Below are positions 53,923-61,763 of a DNA stretch of 64,000 nucleotides, one piece after another. The DNA comes from Duodenibacillus sp. (GTDB taxonomy: Bacteria > Pseudomonadota > Gammaproteobacteria > Burkholderiales > Burkholderiaceae_F). Within the stretch, counting starts at the first letter, position 1. Each line of letters starts with the position of its first letter. Position numbers and translations under genes: made by a program. Under the pieces are notes generated by a model that was not told the origin of the DNA, searched no databases, and was given only the letters and a program-made list of their open reading frames with translations. Where the stretch lies: assembly GCA_017628205.1 (NCBI GenBank), contig JAGBZO010000020.1, positions 89,935 to 153,934 on the forward strand. The letters run 5' to 3'.

Positions 53923-54081
53923 TTTGACGGGTCTCCTGTTTACTTAGGGGCATTGCCAACCAGGAAAAGGGGGTGGGTTGGACAATGATGCGTAAAGCCC
54001 TCGATTCATCAAAAAGGTAGGGAGTTGCATCCATAGGGGAGGAGCAATCACCCGGTGTTTGAGGGCGCACTACACGAAATG

Positions 54082-54107
54082 ACGCATAGTTTCACGTCAC
54101 TACGCAT
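54082..54107. promoter_or_regulatory. Two 20-bp-phased repeats, candidate operator
   Basis: ACGCAT occurs twice with a 20-base period, and 11 of 16 positions match in the surrounding units. Such phasing (about two helical turns) is typical of tandem regulator binding in front of a gene. The regulator is unknown. Confidence 0.35.
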
Positions 54108-54181
54108 TGTAAAGAAATATTACTGAAAGAGGATACGTATTTAGTAGGTTTGATGTAGGAATATAGTTAGCCAAAAATAAC

Positions 54182-54197
54182 TACCCACTAGTAGGTA
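54182..54197. repeat. Imperfect 16-bp palindrome upstream of hydA
   Basis: TACCCACTAGTAGGTA is symmetric except for one mismatched base pair, a size typical of dimeric regulator sites. Confidence 0.35.
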
Positions 54198-54243
54198 TGT
54201 TCAGGGCGGCGTTTGAGTAATCGCAACCGCCCCGAAAAAAACA

Positions 54244-55554
54244 TTACATATCGGATTCTTTAAGCGGACGACGCAGCTCGGCACGAACGTTATCCATACC
54301 GGAGTAAAAGGCCTTCATCATCACGAGACCAAGGAACTTGCCCTTGTCTGTCACGATGACGTTGTCGGGATTCGTCGGATCGTTTCGAATGGCGCCGATT
54401 GCCTTGAGCGCCAACATTTCCTTGAACAAAGCGCGATCCAGGTTGACGCCGTGGACTTCTCGGAAATATTTGCGCGACAGACGGGCCGAGAAAAGGCCGA
54501 GTAACAGGCGGTACTGCAAAATCGCATGTTTGTCGAAGTTGCGCTGGCGTTCCACCCCGGTTTGTCCGTTTTCGATGCGTTTGCCATAACGGCTCAAGCT
54601 GAACGTGTTGACATACAGGTTCGTGCCCAAGAAAGAGAATGCACCGGAGCCGACGCCGAGATATTCGTCATGATCAACGACGTATTCGTCGAACCCTTCG
54701 TCATGCGTACGACCGAACGTCCAACTGGTCAGTTGACGATAGTGGGCGCCGAGCGTATTCATGATGATGCGGTACTGATCGGCCAGTTCGCTGCCGTCGG
54801 CCGCAATCGTTCCCTTGACGCTTTTGTTGGTTTGGCTTGTGACCATCAACGGGTAAGTCGTGATCTGGCGGGGATTTAAGTCGACCAACAAATCCATGTC
54901 GCGTTGCAACATTTCCAGACTCTGTCCTCGGAACCCGAAAATCATGTCGATGTTCGTGGTCGGGAACAATTCGAGAGCCTGGCCGAGTCGTTCGTAGATT
55001 TGCGCACCGGAGCCGAATTTGTCGTAACGCTCGGTGAGCTTGAGGATATTGTCGTCAAAACTCTGCACCCCGATGCTCATACGGTCGACAAGCCCCTTGA
55101 GGTTTTTGAATGCGGGCGTGACGATCTGCGCCGGATCCGTTTCACAGGAGACTTCCTTGATGCCGGGGAACAGCGTACGGGCGTGTTCGATCGTTTTGAT
55201 CAACTCGTCTTCGATGATGGTCGTCGTGCCGCCGCCGATGTACATGCTGGAGAAGTCGTAACCGAGAGCCTTGACGTAATCCATTTCCTTGCGCAGATTC
55301 ACGAAGTACTCGCGAGCCTTGTGCTCTTTGTACAAGAAACGATGGAAGGTACAGTAAGAACACAAGGTCTTGCAGAACGGAATGTGCGCGTACAGCAAAT
55401 ACTGATGACCGGGTTCCGGAGCGGGAGGACGATCAAGAATGACGGGGTCGCAATTGAGGTAACGCTTGATGTAGTACCCCATGATGCGATCGGTCAGATT
55501 GATCATCCAGTTGGGCAGCAATTCACCAACATGTTGTTGAGTTTTCACAGTCAT
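54244..55554 (-). CDS. HemN/HemW-family radical SAM protein
   Basis: About 436-residue radical SAM protein. The [4Fe-4S] motif is CKTLCSYC inside LYAHIPFCKTLCSYCTFHRF; unlike true HemN there is no fourth Cys two residues on, which is Phe as in HemW and ChuW/HutW. GGGTTTI and SIGVQSFDDNILK are further family blocks, and there is a C-terminal HemN-type domain. True coproporphyrinogen III dehydrogenase activity is therefore unlikely; haem trafficking or anaerobic haem breakdown are alternatives. The ATG at 55554 is preferred over a TTG at 55569. It lies upstream of the hydrogenase genes on the same strand and might supply haem-related chemistry for the cytochrome b subunit. Confidence 0.75.
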   Translation of the reverse strand: MTVKTQQHVGELLPNWMINLTDRIMGYYIKRYLNCDPVILDRPPAPEPGHQYLLYAHIPFCKTLCSYCTFHRFLYKEHKAREYFVNLRKEMDYVKALGYDFSSMYIGGGTTTIIEDELIKTIEHARTLFPGIKEVSCETDPAQIVTPAFKNLKGLVDRMSIGVQSFDDNILKLTERYDKFGSGAQIYERLGQALELFPTTNIDMIFGFRGQSLEMLQRDMDLLVDLNPRQITTYPLMVTSQTNKSVKGTIAADGSELADQYRIIMNTLGAHYRQLTSWTFGRTHDEGFDEYVVDHDEYLGVGSGAFSFLGTNLYVNTFSLSRYGKRIENGQTGVERQRNFDKHAILQYRLLLGLFSARLSRKYFREVHGVNLDRALFKEMLALKAIGAIRNDPTNPDNVIVTDKGKFLGLVMMKAFYSGMDNVRAELRRPLKESDM

Positions 55555-55636
55555 AGTCTTGCAGAACAAATAAGAAAAAGGTTTCGTATTTTACTTCTGA
55601 AATGACGGGATTCCTCAGTCAAAAGGGGTAATTCGT

Positions 55637-55670
55637 CAAAAAGAAGCCCGATGTCGAGAGAACATCGGGC
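55637..55670 (-). terminator. Terminator after acyl-CoA ligase gene
   Basis: On the minus strand GCCCGATGT / ACATCGGGC with a 7-base loop, followed by TTCTTTTT. It ends the acyl-CoA ligase transcript before the radical SAM gene. Confidence 0.88.
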
Positions 55671-55690
55671 AAACATGTCAAGAAGGTTCT

Positions 55691-57550
55691 TTATTTATGC
55701 GCCGCATACATGGCGTCGATTTGAGTTGCGTAGTGCTTGGACAGCGGCCCTCTCTTTAATTTGAGAGTCGGCGTCAAAAAGCCGTTTTCAATAGTCCAAG
55801 GCTCCAGCGACAATACGACGTTGCGAGGCAGGGCGTAATGAGGAAAGTCGGCGGCCGCGGTTTTTGCTCGTTTGACGATGGCATTGCGAACGACGGACGC
55901 GGTCAGAGACGCGGGGTCGTTAGGATCGACGCCGAGGTCTTTGGCCAGTTTTTCCCATTCTTCCTTTTTCAAGACGGCAACCAACGAAATGAACGGGCGA
56001 TTTTCGCCGACGACATAAGCCTGCTCAAAAAGAGGATCCGTTTCGATGGCCAATTCCAAATCGACCGGAGGGATCTTTTCTCCCGTACTGGTGACGATGA
56101 TTTCTTTAATACGTCCGCGGATGCGCAAAAGACCGTGATCGTTGATTTCTCCGACGTCGCCGGTGGACAGCCATCCGTCGGGTGAAAGTACGGCGGCCGT
56201 GTCTTCCGGTCGATTCCAGTAGCCCTTCATGATGGAGGGGCCGCGCACCTGAATTTCTTTGGTTTCGGGGGCCAACCGCAGTTCGATGTTTTTGTAGATC
56301 TTGCCAACCGTATCCGGTTGATTGATGTGCAAGCTGTTGCCGGCAATGATGGGCGATGCTTCCGTCATGCCGTACCCCTGAATGGGAGCCAAACCGAGGC
56401 CGGCAAACATGCGGGCGACTCGACCGTTCAGAGCTGCCCCGCCGGCAATGGCGATGGAAAGTCGGCCGCCGAATTGTTGAACGGCTTTGTCTGCGACGAT
56501 CTTTTTCAGCACGGGGCCGAATACGGGATCAAGAAACGCCCACGGAGACGAGGGAACGGGAAGTTTGTTCCGACGACAGAAATTGCGCCAGCCGATGCTG
56601 ACACACGCTTCGAAAAGCCATTTGACGACTTTGGAGCCCTTGTTCAATCGATCGTTGATTCGAGCGTAAATCGTTTCGTAAATACGAGGGACCGAGATCA
56701 AAACGTGCGGTTTGACGATACGGAAATCTTCGCTCAGAAGCATGATGGATCGATTGAATGTGATCGTGCAGCCCATGCCGAGAGCCAGATAGTAACCGGC
56801 CGTTCGTTCAAACGTATGCGACAGGGGTAAGAACGACAGGAAAACGGATCCGGGATGAGGTCCGGGGGCAATGTGCTCGCACGTCTCAATGACATTGGCG
56901 ACAATATTGCGGTGCGTCAGCATCACCCCTTTGGGGCGCCCCGTGGTTCCCGACGTGTACACAATGGCGGCCAAGTCCTCTGCGACCGGAGGCTCGGGTA
57001 ATTTGTCAACGGATCGAGCCTGCTCCAACCATGCGTTCACGTCCCAGATGCCGAGGCTCGGGCTGGACCCGAGGTCCGTGTCGGACTCCTCGTCGGTCAA
57101 AACGATGTTTTGAAGATCCGGCATGTCAACGCCGGTCGCGGCGATGCTTTGCCAACGACTCAGCTTGTTGGTGATCAGGCAGCTCGCTTGGCTGTCGATC
57201 ATGATGAAAGCGGAAGCCCCCGGCGTGTCGATCGCATGCAGAGGCACGGGAATCAACCCGTTTGCCAAGACGGCTTGGTCGGCCAAGACGGCATCGATGG
57301 AGTTGTTCAACAAGATGGCGACGCGAGAGCCTTTGGTCAAATTTAACGACACTAAAGCGCGACGCCATTGTTGAATTCGCTCGTTGAGCTCTTGATACGT
57401 AACATCCACCCAAGAAGATGATTTTCGGTCAAATTGTCGCAGTGCAACCGTATCCGGAATGTGTTTTGCGCGCAACGGAATAAAATCGACCAACGTTTGG
57501 CATTTTTTGAGATCGTCCAAACGCGTTTTCGAAGTATCAGTGCCAGTCAT
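55691..57550 (-). CDS. Long-chain acyl-CoA synthetase (AMP-forming)
   Basis: 619-residue ANL-superfamily ligase. The P-loop-like motif is VYTSGTTGRPKGVMLTH; YGMTEASPIIAG binds the adenylate; GWLSTGDVGEINDHG and RIRGRIKEIIVTSTGEKIPP contain the hinge and catalytic Lys regions. The length and the FNRSIMLLSEDFRIVKPHVLISVPRIYE block place it with long-chain (FadD15/FAA-like) ligases. It probably activates exogenous fatty acids. Monocistronic, divergent from the Rrf2 regulator. Confidence 0.9.
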   Translation of the reverse strand: MTGTDTSKTRLDDLKKCQTLVDFIPLRAKHIPDTVALRQFDRKSSSWVDVTYQELNERIQQWRRALVSLNLTKGSRVAILLNNSIDAVLADQAVLANGLIPVPLHAIDTPGASAFIMIDSQASCLITNKLSRWQSIAATGVDMPDLQNIVLTDEESDTDLGSSPSLGIWDVNAWLEQARSVDKLPEPPVAEDLAAIVYTSGTTGRPKGVMLTHRNIVANVIETCEHIAPGPHPGSVFLSFLPLSHTFERTAGYYLALGMGCTITFNRSIMLLSEDFRIVKPHVLISVPRIYETIYARINDRLNKGSKVVKWLFEACVSIGWRNFCRRNKLPVPSSPWAFLDPVFGPVLKKIVADKAVQQFGGRLSIAIAGGAALNGRVARMFAGLGLAPIQGYGMTEASPIIAGNSLHINQPDTVGKIYKNIELRLAPETKEIQVRGPSIMKGYWNRPEDTAAVLSPDGWLSTGDVGEINDHGLLRIRGRIKEIIVTSTGEKIPPVDLELAIETDPLFEQAYVVGENRPFISLVAVLKKEEWEKLAKDLGVDPNDPASLTASVVRNAIVKRAKTAAADFPHYALPRNVVLSLEPWTIENGFLTPTLKLKRGPLSKHYATQIDAMYAAHK

Positions 57551-57702
57551 GAGAGACGCAACCTAAAAAGGACTTACCGAAAAGAAAAACGAAGCTTAAG
57601 ACAACACCATCTCAAGCACAAGCCAAATTATGCCTATAACAGACCGAATATAACGAGCATCGGCAATATAATGAAAACGAAGCACAGCATAAGAGGTACG
57701 CA

Positions 57703-58149
57703 ATGAAAGTTTCGACCAAAGGACGATACGCTTTGAGACTGCTGGTAGATTTGGCGCGACACGAACAAGACGGCGTGATCGCGCTCAAAGACATCGCCGC
57801 ACGTCAGGAGGTATCCAAGAAGTATTTAGAACAGATCGTCCGCAGTCTGACCAAGGCGGGCATTCTTCGTACGACCCGAGGTTTCTTGGGCGGATACCAG
57901 TTGGCTCGAGCCCCCGCGGACATTACGCTCGGGGAAGTTTTGTTCGCCACGGAAACGGAAATGAGTGTTGTGGACTGTCTTAAACCCGGGCAAGAGTGTG
58001 GTCGTCACGATACGTGTGCCACTTTTGCTGTGTGGAAGGGATTGAACGACGTGATCGCCAACTACCTCAACTCGATTTCTTTGCAGACGATTTTGGACAA
58101 TAGCAAAGAAGTTTGGGGTGGCGGTTGCATGATCGACAAGACGCAGTAA
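57703..58149 (+). CDS. Rrf2-family regulator with Cys cluster (IscR/CysR-like)
   Basis: 148-residue transcriptional regulator with the N-terminal winged helix typical of Rrf2 proteins (STKGRYALRLLVDLA, then KDIAARQEVSKKYLEQIVRSL and TTRGFLGGYQLARAP). Three cysteines, Cys92, Cys99 and Cys105, sit where IscR binds its [2Fe-2S] cluster, although the first gap is six rather than five residues. There is no isc operon next to it; cysK is convergent downstream. It may be an IscR- or CymR/CysR-type regulator of cysteine or iron-sulfur metabolism. A TATAAT at 57667 is the likely -10. Confidence 0.85.
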   Translation: MKVSTKGRYALRLLVDLARHEQDGVIALKDIAARQEVSKKYLEQIVRSLTKAGILRTTRGFLGGYQLARAPADITLGEVLFATETEMSVVDCLKPGQECGRHDTCATFAVWKGLNDVIANYLNSISLQTILDNSKEVWGGGCMIDKTQ

Positions 58150-58176
58150 TCGCCAAAAACGCGACGCATTACGAAA

Positions 58177-58217
58177 AAAAACTCCGTTGACGGTACATCG
58201 CCGTCAACGGAGTTTTT
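58177..58217. terminator. Bidirectional terminator, Rrf2 gene/cysK
   Basis: Perfect 17-base arms (AAAAACTCCGTTGACGG and complement) around a 7-base loop, between convergent genes; its right end is three bases from the cysK stop. Confidence 0.93.
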
Positions 58218-58219
58218 GT

Positions 58220-59146
58220 TTAATCAAACAATCCCGATGACAAGTAGCGCTCGCCCGTGTCGGGCAAGAGAACGACGATTCGTTTGCCCTTGTTCGACGG
58301 ATCGGCGGCCAGGCGAGCGGCGGCGCTCAATGCGGCCCCGGAGCTGATTCCCACTAGAACGCCTTCCGTTTGTGCCAGCAGACGAGCCATTTCAAAGGCT
58401 TGGTCGGTGGTCGTTGTCATGACTTCGTCGAAGACAGCCGTGTCAAGGATGTCCGGAGCAAAGCCCGCGCCGATGCCTTGCAACTTGTGGGGGCCTGCTT
58501 GGCCTTGACTTAAAAATGGAGCGTCGGCCGGCTCTACGGCAACCACACGAATGGCCGCGGATTGTTCTTTGAGAAAAGAGCCGACGCCGGTGATCGTTCC
58601 TCCGGTTCCGATGCCGGCGACGAAGAAGTCCAACTGTCCTTGCGTGTCTTGCCAGATTTCCGGTCCGGTGCTTGAATAGTGGGCCGCCGGATTGGCAGGG
58701 TTGACGAACTGCCCGGTCACGATGCTGTTGGGAATCTCGGCGGCCAGTTCATTGGCTTTGTCAATCGCACCCTTCATGCCGAGAGACGCGGGCGTCAATT
58801 CGATCCTCGCGCCGTAAGCGGCCAAGAGCTTTCTGCGTTCGATGCTCATGCTTTCGGGCATCGTAAAGATGGTTTTGTACCCTCTTGCGGCGGCAATGCA
58901 GGCCAAACCGATACCCGTGTTGCCGCTGGTGGGTTCGATGATGGTGGCGTTGGGACCGAGAAGGCCGGCTTTTTCCGCACTGTTAATCATTGATAAAGCG
59001 GCGCGATCTTTCACGCTGCCGGCCGGGTTGAAGTACTCGAGTTTGGCAACGATTTGCGCTTCAAGCCCCAGCTTTTGTCCAAGGCGATCGAGAGACAGCA
59101 AAGGCGTACGTCCAATGAGTTCGGTGACGTTAGAGTAAATGGTCAT
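58220..59146 (-). CDS. cysK: Cysteine synthase A (O-acetylserine sulfhydrylase)
   Basis: 308-residue PLP enzyme forming cysteine from O-acetylserine and sulfide. The PLP-binding lysine is in PAGSVKDRAAL; TSGNTGIGLA binds substrate; GTGGTITGVG binds the cofactor phosphate. The ATG is eight bases after GGAG. The upstream 270-base gap carries a 12-base-arm inverted repeat that may be its operator; the Rrf2 protein encoded next to it is a candidate regulator. Confidence 0.95.
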   Translation of the reverse strand: MTIYSNVTELIGRTPLLSLDRLGQKLGLEAQIVAKLEYFNPAGSVKDRAALSMINSAEKAGLLGPNATIIEPTSGNTGIGLACIAAARGYKTIFTMPESMSIERRKLLAAYGARIELTPASLGMKGAIDKANELAAEIPNSIVTGQFVNPANPAAHYSSTGPEIWQDTQGQLDFFVAGIGTGGTITGVGSFLKEQSAAIRVVAVEPADAPFLSQGQAGPHKLQGIGAGFAPDILDTAVFDEVMTTTTDQAFEMARLLAQTEGVLVGISSGAALSAAARLAADPSNKGKRIVVLLPDTGERYLSSGLFD

Positions 59147-59237
59147 CCGTTATTCTCCAAAAGAATTAAGGCGACATAGTGCGTCGAAGTACTGTTAATC
59201 CTACCGAAATGATTGATCGGTCGTTTCCGTGAAAGGC

Positions 59238-59268
59238 TTTCATTTGCAACGAACTTTTGCAAATGAAA
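59238..59268. promoter_or_regulatory. Perfect 12-bp inverted repeat, candidate operator
   Basis: TTTCATTTGCAA and TTGCAAATGAAA are exact complements separated by seven bases, in the divergent promoter region of cysK (minus) and the 5-formyl-THF cyclo-ligase operon (plus). No T-run follows, so it is not an intrinsic terminator. It may bind a dimeric regulator. Confidence 0.5.
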
Positions 59269-59417
59269 TATCACTTGGACTCGGTTTTCTGGGATATCCT
59301 CAAAAAGGGCGATTTGATTGCCCGAACATGGACGTACGTCAACCAAGGTAGGGAGTTTGACGAAGAGGAAGATGTTTCGTTGAACCCTACAATCTGACAA
59401 AACAGCACTGGGACACG

Positions 59418-60002
59418 ATGCAGCAATTTGATTATCAAGAGGCGCGACGTAAATACAGAGCTCTTCGCGTGCAATTGCATGCGGAAAGTCAGCTCGACGC
59501 TTGTTTGGGTGATGCATTGATGCAGTGGCTGACGGAGCGTCGAGTCGAGTGCGTCGGTTTTTATTGGCCTGTCAAAGGGGAACCCGACTTGCGAGGCAAG
59601 TTGTCGGAGGCTGTGCAACAAAGAGTGATTGACGCATTGGCGATGCCCGTCATCCAGAGTTGCACGGAGGGAACCATGCGGTTTGCGTTTTGGACGCCGA
59701 CGACGCGAATGCACAAAAGCGTTTTTGGTTTGCAAGAAATTGCCGAACCCATCTTCGTGGAACCCGATGTGATCATAGCCCCTTGCGTCGCGATGAATTC
59801 ACAGGGGTTTCGTTTGGGTAACGGCGGGGGTTGTTACGACCGATATTTGGCCAAGGCGTATGGTAAGAGCGTAAAAGAAACGATCGCAGTCGGTTATGAA
59901 CAGTTGCTGCTTGAGGAGGCGTTTCAACGAGAGCATGACATGCCGTTTGACTGGCTGTTGACGGAAACGGGGATTCGGCGCACTCGCCGTCAGGTTTATT
60001 GA
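59418..60002 (+). CDS. 5-formyltetrahydrofolate cyclo-ligase
   Basis: 194-residue enzyme converting 5-formyl-THF to 5,10-methenyl-THF with ATP. The N-terminal basic helix QEARRKYRALRVQLHAESQ, the VGFYWPVKGEPD strand and the nucleotide-binding GNGGGCYDRYLAKAYG are the family hallmarks. It leads a probable operon with aroK (18-base gap) and aroB. No recognisable ribosome site. YgfA homologues are often downstream of 6S RNA, but no 6S-like structure was found here. Confidence 0.9.
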   Translation: MQQFDYQEARRKYRALRVQLHAESQLDACLGDALMQWLTERRVECVGFYWPVKGEPDLRGKLSEAVQQRVIDALAMPVIQSCTEGTMRFAFWTPTTRMHKSVFGLQEIAEPIFVEPDVIIAPCVAMNSQGFRLGNGGGCYDRYLAKAYGKSVKETIAVGYEQLLLEEAFQREHDMPFDWLLTETGIRRTRRQVY

Positions 60003-60020
60003 AGAGCATAGGGTTGTGTA

Positions 60021-60599
60021 ATGACGACGCGAACCGAAAAGAGAGCTATTTATTTGATCGGCATGATGGCCAGCGGGAAAAGTACCGTAGGCAAGGCGTT
60101 GGCCAGACAGTTGGAATGGGAGTTTTTCGATGTGGATAAAGAAATCGAAAAGCGTAGCGGCGTGCCTATTTCAGAGATTTTCGAACTGGAAGGAGAGTCC
60201 GGTTTCCGAAAACGTGAGACCAAGATGATGGACGAGCTGACTCAGCGCTCCCGCGTTGTTATCGCCATGGGTGGCGGGGCGCCGATGTTCGAGGCGAATC
60301 GACCGTTATTGAAACGGGGTCTTGTCATTCAGTTGGTTACGACAGTGGAAGACATCATAGAGAGAACCCGTTACGACACGGCCAGACCGTTATTGCAGTG
60401 CGACGATAAAGAGCAACGAATCGCGATGCTGTTGGAAGAAAGATCTTCCGTTTACGACCTGATGAGCGATCTAGTTGTCTCGACGGCGGGCGGGCACTTG
60501 CACTCCGTAGTCGATCGGATTTTGGAGGATCCGCAAGTTGTGGAGCTTGTGGATCGAGTAAATGTTGAGGAAAAAGACAATGTTGACATATACGGTTGA
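60021..60599 (+). CDS. aroK: Shikimate kinase
   Basis: Phosphorylates shikimate with ATP. 192 residues with Walker A GMMASGKSTVG, the DKEIEKRSG and FRKRETKMM shikimate-binding segments, the GGGAPM loop and the lid segment ERTRYDTARPLL. The C-terminus overlaps the aroB start by 20 bases. Confidence 0.94.
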   Translation: MTTRTEKRAIYLIGMMASGKSTVGKALARQLEWEFFDVDKEIEKRSGVPISEIFELEGESGFRKRETKMMDELTQRSRVVIAMGGGAPMFEANRPLLKRGLVIQLVTTVEDIIERTRYDTARPLLQCDDKEQRIAMLLEERSSVYDLMSDLVVSTAGGHLHSVVDRILEDPQVVELVDRVNVEEKDNVDIYG

Positions 60600-61668
60600 A
60601 TTGGGAGAGCGATCCTACCCGATAGTAATCGGCGAGGGAGCTCTGGAGTTGTTGGGAGAAGAGCTGATTCGTCTGCAAGCGACGCGAGTCTTGATCTGTA
60701 CGAATACAACGGTCGGCCCGCTGTATGTCAAACGGGTTTTGGATGCTATTCGGTCGCGTTTGCCGGAGTTGCCGGTCGGTGTCGTCACCTTGCCCGACGG
60801 GGAGAGTTATAAAAACTTGGAACACATCGAGAAGATTCTGGACGGAGCCGTTGAAATCGGATTGGATCGTCGCAGTGTCATGATCGCATTGGGTGGTGGC
60901 GTGATTGGCGATATGACCGGTTTTGCAGCCAGCATGTGGATGCGAGGTATCGAATTTGTTCAAATCCCCACGACCTTGCTGGCGCAAGTCGACAGCAGTG
61001 TCGGAGGAAAGACGGGGGTGAATTTACCGGCAGGAAAGAATTTGATCGGATCGTTTCATCAGCCCAAGTCCGTTTTGGTCGATCCCTCCGTTCTAAAAAC
61101 CTTGCCCGCAAGAGAGGTGAGTGCGGGTATTGCCGAAGTGGTCAAATACGGCTTTCTCGGTGACGAAGCGTTCATCGAGTATCTGGAAGAGAATGTTGAC
61201 CTGTTGCGGCAACTGAAACCCGATGTTGTTGCCCGAGTTGTGGCGCATTGTTGCCGAGTCAAGGCGCAGATCGTTAAACAGGATGAAAAGGAAGGCGGTG
61301 TTCGAGCCAAGTTGAATTTAGGACATACGTTTGCTCATGCGATCGAAAAGCTGTCGGGTTACGGTCTTTGGTTGCACGGCGAGGCGGTTGGTCTCGGCAT
61401 GATGATGGCGGCCGATCTCTCCCGGCGTTTGGGGTATCTGGACGAGGATGACGTGCAGCGCGTAAATGCGTTGGTGGAACGCAGCGGCTTGCCGGTTTCC
61501 GCGCCGAAATTGGATGCCGAGGCGGCTTATCGAGTCATGCAGTCGGACAAGAAATCGGTGGCGGGAGAAATTCGTTTTATTACGATGAAGGCGGTGGGAG
61601 AGTGCGACATAGAAACCGTTGATTCCCGCACCGTGTACGAAACCATGAATGCGTTTGGGTGGAATTAG
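60580..61668 (+). CDS. aroB: 3-dehydroquinate synthase
   Basis: Second enzyme of the shikimate pathway. About 362 residues with NAD-binding DGESYKNLEHIEKI and ALGGGVIGDMTGFAASMWMRG, the metal-site region FAHAIEKLSGYGLWLHGEAVGLGM with its histidines, and VDSSVGGKTGVN. The ATG at 60580 lies nine bases after GAGG inside the aroK end; an ATG at 60562 gives six more residues and is less likely. aroK-aroB is a conserved pair. Confidence 0.95.
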   Translation: MLTYTVELGERSYPIVIGEGALELLGEELIRLQATRVLICTNTTVGPLYVKRVLDAIRSRLPELPVGVVTLPDGESYKNLEHIEKILDGAVEIGLDRRSVMIALGGGVIGDMTGFAASMWMRGIEFVQIPTTLLAQVDSSVGGKTGVNLPAGKNLIGSFHQPKSVLVDPSVLKTLPAREVSAGIAEVVKYGFLGDEAFIEYLEENVDLLRQLKPDVVARVVAHCCRVKAQIVKQDEKEGGVRAKLNLGHTFAHAIEKLSGYGLWLHGEAVGLGMMMAADLSRRLGYLDEDDVQRVNALVERSGLPVSAPKLDAEAAYRVMQSDKKSVAGEIRFITMKAVGECDIETVDSRTVYETMNAFGWN

Positions 61669-61688
61669 TTTTGGGTAAGAAAAGAGAA

Positions 61689-61744
61689 ATGCCCGCTCTA
61701 CTCGAATCGGAAGACAACGATTCGAGTGGAACGGGCATTCGTTT
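61689..61744. terminator. Terminator between aroB and M61 peptidase
   Basis: A long imperfect stem joins AAATGCCCG...TACTCGAATCG with CGATTCGAGT...CGGGCATT, followed by a short T-stretch on the plus strand. It separates the convergent genes. Confidence 0.75.
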
Positions 61745-61763
61745 AGGTGGCTAGGATTCGGAA

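Larger units (their letters stand above)
53923..54243. other. Intergenic region upstream of hydA
   Basis: 320 bases between the radical SAM gene and hydA, presumably holding the hydrogenase promoter. No gene is visible. It contains two direct ACGCAT repeats exactly 20 bases apart (54082-54087 and 54102-54107) with partly matching flanks, an inverted copy at 53988-53993, and an imperfect 16-base palindrome at 54182-54197. No Fnr box of the TTGAT-N4-ATCAA form was found. Confidence 0.6.

Noticed and set aside
51571-53988. An 805-codon open frame on the plus strand opposite the hydrogenase genes
   Set aside because: It covers three well-supported genes on the other strand, has no recognisable domain and low-complexity composition, and arises from the codon bias of the real genes. 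Similar antisense frames over gatB, topB, ptsI and corC were dropped for the same reason.
54198-54243. GC-rich imperfect hairpin after the radical SAM gene as a terminator
   Set aside because: GGGCGG and CGCCGCCCT can pair, but the T-run lies before, not after, the stem on the coding strand, so it is not an intrinsic terminator for that gene.
59147-59417. Possible 6S RNA upstream of the 5-formyl-THF cyclo-ligase gene
   Set aside because: The ssrS-ygfA linkage is common in Proteobacteria, so the 270-base gap was read for a long closing stem with a central bulge; only the short inverted repeat, a GGGC/GCCC hairpin and a 10-base palindrome were seen.
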